Source of the DNA: Scatocola faecipullorum
Lineage (GTDB): Bacteria > Pseudomonadota > Alphaproteobacteria > RF32 > CAG-239
Reading direction: 5' to 3'
DNA: 55,972 bases
Assembly (NCBI GenBank): GCA_018714685.1
Contig: DVNC01000037.1
Coordinates: forward strand, 1-55,972
Shown in pieces: positions 52,793 to 55,972 of the stretch. Numbering within the stretch: position 1 is the first letter of the stretch; the number at the start of each line of letters is the position of its first letter. A program made the position numbers and the translations under genes. The notes under the pieces are model-generated. The model was not told where the DNA came from. It searched no databases and was given only the letters and a program-made list of their open reading frames with translations.

Positions 52793-53815
52793 ATGACACC
52801 TAAAAATGACATTATTTACGACGTTGTCGGCATCGGCAATGCAATTGTTGACGTCCTCGCCAAAGTCGGCGACGGTTTTCTGACCGAACGCCGCCTCGAT
52901 AAAGGCGCAATGACTCTTCTCCAGGCTGCCGAAGCCGGAACCATTTACGCCGACCTGATTCCCGAGCGGGAAGTTTCCGGCGGTTCCGCCGCCAACACGG
53001 TTGCGGCCATTGCCTCGCTGGGCGGCACGCCGGCATTCATCGGCAAAGTTCATGATGACGAACTCGGACAGGAATTTCAGCGTTCAATCGGTGCCGCCGG
53101 CGTTGACTTCTTCACCAAACCGCTGTTGCAGGGTCCGTCAACCGGCCGCAGCATTGTTTTGGTTACCCCTGACGCCGAACGCTCTATGTTCACTTATCTC
53201 GGCGCCGCACAAAAACTCTCCGCTGACGATGTAGATGAAAACATTATCAAAAGTTCTAAAATCATTTATCTGGAAGGCTACATCTGGGACAGCGAATCAG
53301 CCCGTGAAGCCATGCTGAAAGCCTGCGAAATTGCCCATAAATATGACCGGATGATTGCTTTCAGCCTGTCTGACCGCTGCTGCATCGACCGTCACCGTGC
53401 CGACTTTCAAAAACTGATTCACGACCATGTCGATATCATCTTCGGCAACGAAGAAGAAATCAAATCGCTCTATGAGGAAGAAGATTTTTACAAATGCCTT
53501 GACCGCATCAAAAACGAAGTCGAAATCGCCGCCATTACCCGCAGCGCCAAAGGCTCGGTCATCGTCAACCAAAGGGTTAAGATATTCGTCGAAGCCGAAA
53601 AGGTGGAAGACGTCGTTGACACCACCGGCGCCGGAGATTTGTACGCCGCCGGATTCCTTTACGGCTACACCCAGGGACGGAGCCTTGGCACCTGCGCCAT
53701 GATCGGCGGCATTGCCGCGGCGGAAATCATCAGTCACTACGGCGCCCGTGCCGAAGTATCGCTGCGCGGTTTTGCCCGCAACCGTCTCAGAGCTTACGGC
53801 AAATCTTTTTCGTAA
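52793..53815 (+). CDS. PfkB-family carbohydrate/nucleoside kinase
   Basis: 340-residue kinase of the ribokinase fold. The first signature reads VSGGSAANTVAAIASLGG (about residue 61), and the second DTTGAGDLYAAGFLYG (about residue 274) with catalytic Asp280 in GAGD. Sequence around the substrate loop (GIGNAIVDVLAKV) resembles the adenosine-kinase-like subgroup common in alphaproteobacteria, so adenosine is a likely but unproven substrate. Confidence 0.9.
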   Translation: MTPKNDIIYDVVGIGNAIVDVLAKVGDGFLTERRLDKGAMTLLQAAEAGTIYADLIPEREVSGGSAANTVAAIASLGGTPAFIGKVHDDELGQEFQRSIGAAGVDFFTKPLLQGPSTGRSIVLVTPDAERSMFTYLGAAQKLSADDVDENIIKSSKIIYLEGYIWDSESAREAMLKACEIAHKYDRMIAFSLSDRCCIDRHRADFQKLIHDHVDIIFGNEEEIKSLYEEEDFYKCLDRIKNEVEIAAITRSAKGSVIVNQRVKIFVEAEKVEDVVDTTGAGDLYAAGFLYGYTQGRSLGTCAMIGGIAAAEIISHYGARAEVSLRGFARNRLRAYGKSFS

Positions 53816-54022
53816 AAATCGTCGTTTTCACAGCAGGATTTTCTTGAAAAATAATTTTAACTTGGTATGTTAAGGCGAATTATACATAAAGATTTCAGGC
53901 AAAATATCCAGAACTCCTTATTGACAAGGTAACGCTGGAAATAAATTTGAACCGTCCGTGCAGACAGCTGCACAAAGAGAACAAATTTATCATATGATTT
54001 GCCTTTGCAAAGGAATTCCAAA

Positions 54023-55843
54023 ATGAGTATGAGAAATATCGCCATCATCGCCCACGTTGACCATGGTAAAACCACGCTGGTAGATGGCCTGTTAAGACAA
54101 AGCGGAACTTTCCGCGACAATCAAAAAGTTGCCGAATGCGTTATGGACAGCAATGATCTGGAACGCGAACGCGGCATCACCATCTTGTCCAAATGCACCT
54201 CCGTCAACTGGAACGGCACCCACATTAACATCGTTGACACACCGGGCCACGCCGACTTCGGCGGCGAAGTCGAACGCATTCTCTCCATGGTGGATGGTGT
54301 CGTCTTGCTGGTTGACTCTTCCGAAGGCCCGATGCCGCAAACCAAATTCGTGCTCGGCAAAGCCCTCAAACTCGGCCTGCGCCCGATTGTCGTCATTAAC
54401 AAAGCCGATAAAGCCGACGCCCGGGTTGATGAAGTTCTTGATGAAATTTTCGACCTTTTTGTCAGCCTGAACGCCAACGATCAGCAACTTGACTTCCCGG
54501 TTCTCTATGCTTCCGGGCGCAATGGCTGGGCCGTTAAGGAAATGACCGACGAAAAGAAAGATTTGAGCCCGTTGTTCCAGCTGATTCTCGACTATGTTCC
54601 CGAACCGTCCTGCGACCTCAACGCGCCTTTTTCCATGCTGGCCACCACTTTGGAAGCCAACAAATTTATCGGCCGTCTGTTGACCGGAAAAATCCAAACT
54701 GGAACCCTGCATGTAAACGACACGGTAAAAGTTCTTAACGGAGAAAATCAGGAACTTGAGCGTGTTCGCATCAGCAAGATTTTGGCTTACCGCGGTTTGG
54801 AACGGGTCGCTCTGGAAGAAGCCCATGCCGGAGACATCGTTGCCGTTGCCGGCATCGTTAAAGGCACCGTTGCCGACACCATCTGCGCGCTCGACGTCAA
54901 CCAGTCAATCAAAGCACAGCCGATTGATCCGCCGACCTTGGCCATGACCTTTTCAATTAACGATTCGCCGCTGGCCGGACGAGAAGGCGACAAAGTCACC
55001 TCCCGCATGATTTGGGATCGTCTGTGCAAAGAAGCCGAAGGCAACATTGCCCTTAAAATTTCCCGCACCGATTCTTCGGATTCGTTTGAAGTTGCCGGAC
55101 GCGGCGAATTGCAGCTCGGCGTTCTGATTGAAACCATGCGCCGCGAGGGTTTTGAACTGTCTATCTCCCGTCCCCGCGTTTTAATGAAACGCGACGAAAA
55201 CGGACAGCTGCTCGAACCGTTTGAAGAAGTCGTCGTTGACGTTGATGAAGAATTTTCCGGCACGGTTGTTGAAAAACTCGGCCAACGCAAAGCCGAACTG
55301 GTAGAAATGATTCCTTCCCAAATCGGCAACAAAGTCCGTTTGATTTTCAATGCGCCTTCCCGCGGCCTCATCGGTTACCATTCGGAATTTTTGACCGACA
55401 CCCGCGGTACCGGTATCATGAACCGCATTTTCAAGGACTATGAGCCCTACAAAGGCGAAATCGACAGCCGCCGCAACGGCGTGCTGATTTCTTCCGAAAA
55501 CGGCACCGCCATAGCTTATTCCCTGTGGAAGTTGCAAGACCGCGGCCCGATGTTCATCGATGCCAACGTTCCGGTTTATGTCGGCATGATTATCGGCGAA
55601 CATACCAAGTCAAACGACCTGGAAGTCAATCCGACCAAATCCAAACAGCTGACCAATATTCGTGCGGCCGGTAAAGATGAAGCAATTGATCTGATTCCGC
55701 CGCGCAAACTGTCGCTGGAACAGGCTCTGTCTTATATCCAGGAAGACGAATTGCTTGAAGTTACCCCGAAAACGCTGCGTCTGCGCAAAAGAATTCTTGA
55801 CCCGATTGCCCGCAAACGTGCTAAACCCGAGGTAATGGCCTGA
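54023..55843 (+). CDS. typA: Ribosome-associated GTPase TypA/BipA
   Basis: 606-residue translational GTPase that aids 50S assembly and stress growth. G1 AHVDHGKTT is at about residue 10, with RERGITI, DTPGHADFGGEV and NKADK. Domains II and III are followed by the BipA-specific C-terminal region (RGTGIMNRIF, SLEQALSYIQEDELLEVTPKTLRLRK). The ATG at 54023 (MSMRNIAI) with AAAGGA upstream was chosen over a TTG at 53999. Confidence 0.97.
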   Translation: MSMRNIAIIAHVDHGKTTLVDGLLRQSGTFRDNQKVAECVMDSNDLERERGITILSKCTSVNWNGTHINIVDTPGHADFGGEVERILSMVDGVVLLVDSSEGPMPQTKFVLGKALKLGLRPIVVINKADKADARVDEVLDEIFDLFVSLNANDQQLDFPVLYASGRNGWAVKEMTDEKKDLSPLFQLILDYVPEPSCDLNAPFSMLATTLEANKFIGRLLTGKIQTGTLHVNDTVKVLNGENQELERVRISKILAYRGLERVALEEAHAGDIVAVAGIVKGTVADTICALDVNQSIKAQPIDPPTLAMTFSINDSPLAGREGDKVTSRMIWDRLCKEAEGNIALKISRTDSSDSFEVAGRGELQLGVLIETMRREGFELSISRPRVLMKRDENGQLLEPFEEVVVDVDEEFSGTVVEKLGQRKAELVEMIPSQIGNKVRLIFNAPSRGLIGYHSEFLTDTRGTGIMNRIFKDYEPYKGEIDSRRNGVLISSENGTAIAYSLWKLQDRGPMFIDANVPVYVGMIIGEHTKSNDLEVNPTKSKQLTNIRAAGKDEAIDLIPPRKLSLEQALSYIQEDELLEVTPKTLRLRKRILDPIARKRAKPEVMA

Positions 55844-55848
55844 TTTGC

Positions 55849-55877
55849 AAACCGGACTGAAAAGTCCGGTTTTTTTA
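55849..55877 (+). terminator. Terminator of typA
   Basis: AAACCGGACT pairs with AGTCCGGTTT around a short loop, with a T-run. Confidence 0.9.
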
Positions 55878-55929
55878 TGCTAAATATCTAAAGGTTTTAG
55901 AAAGAATAACAGACACCTCTCATTATGTG

Positions 55930-55958
55930 TTGACACTCCACAGGCGTTGTGATATTCT
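55930..55958 (+). promoter_or_regulatory. Promoter for a gene beyond the window
   Basis: TTGACA (55930-55935), exactly 17 bases, then TATTCT (55953-55958). The window ends 14 bases later. Confidence 0.65.
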
Positions 55959-55972
55959 GTCTTCAGGCTATG

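Overview
The window reads as one continuous chromosomal segment of an alphaproteobacterium, probably an uncultured, anaerobe-leaning member of a host- or gut-associated lineage. That placement is an inference from gene order (DUF3576-leuS-lptE-holA, ialB-rlmN, rpmH-rnpA-yidD-yidC-engB), the absence of a long outer-membrane or pathogenicity region, and many iron-sulfur and flavodoxin proteins. No rRNA is present. Three tRNA genes were found (Arg-CCG, Ser-CGA, Gly-GCC), all on the minus strand.

Layout. 1-8.1 kb: housekeeping genes (tRNA-Arg, rpmB, dnaB, two paralogous YcgN-like cysteine-cluster proteins, a YgjP-like peptidase, a Bax1-I protein, and the rpmH/rnpA/yidD/yidC/engB cluster). 8.2-12.9 kb: an orphan VirB2-like pilin, a 400-base stretch without genes that holds two similar short repeats, rlmN, an IalB-like protein, a tRNA nucleotidyltransferase, a methyltransferase and a DUF378 protein. 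13-19.9 kb: holA, lptE, leuS and a DUF3576 lipoprotein on the minus strand, then rsmB and a PanE-like protein. 20-22.5 kb: a polytopic protein that looks like a degenerate MraY/WecA family member, and a TPR-like protein.

22.5-28.7 kb is a coherent redox/export cluster. Two MerR-type promoters (19-base spacers, TTAGAG palindrome) precede a twin-arginine flavodoxin-like protein, a twin-arginine aldo/keto reductase with ferredoxin tail, a Sec-exported flavodoxin, a NapH-NapG-like fused polyferredoxin with an internal twin-arginine segment, TatA, TatC and a metallophosphoesterase. The export machinery sits beside its apparent cargo, so this may be an exported electron-transfer pathway.

28.9-42.1 kb is an AT-rich mobile island with different codon use. 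It carries a short type II CBASS operon (patatin effector CapV, DncV-like nucleotidyltransferase, stand-alone E2 protein with a C-terminal SEC-C-like metal motif). Convergent to it is a four-gene operon of unknown purpose: a small tandem-repeat protein, a PD-(D/E)XK nuclease, a beta-CASP-like metallo-beta-lactamase-fold protein and a two-helix membrane protein. Next come an XRE regulator, a terminase/DUF5681/ParB-methyltransferase module without capsid genes, a DUF2924 protein with a large serine recombinase, and a HEPN-motif protein. The four-gene operon is the best candidate for an undescribed defence system.

42.2-55.97 kb returns to chromosome: tRNA-Ser, a nitroreductase, an outer-membrane barrel, tRNA-Gly with a remnant copy of its 3' flank, SMR efflux, a histidine phosphatase, a TM2 protein, groEL/groES, an unknown gene, a long palindromic repeat that supplies the stop codon of a bacterial voltage-gated cation channel, a prepilin peptidase, htpG, ferredoxin, a PfkB kinase and typA, ending in a good promoter for a gene outside the window.
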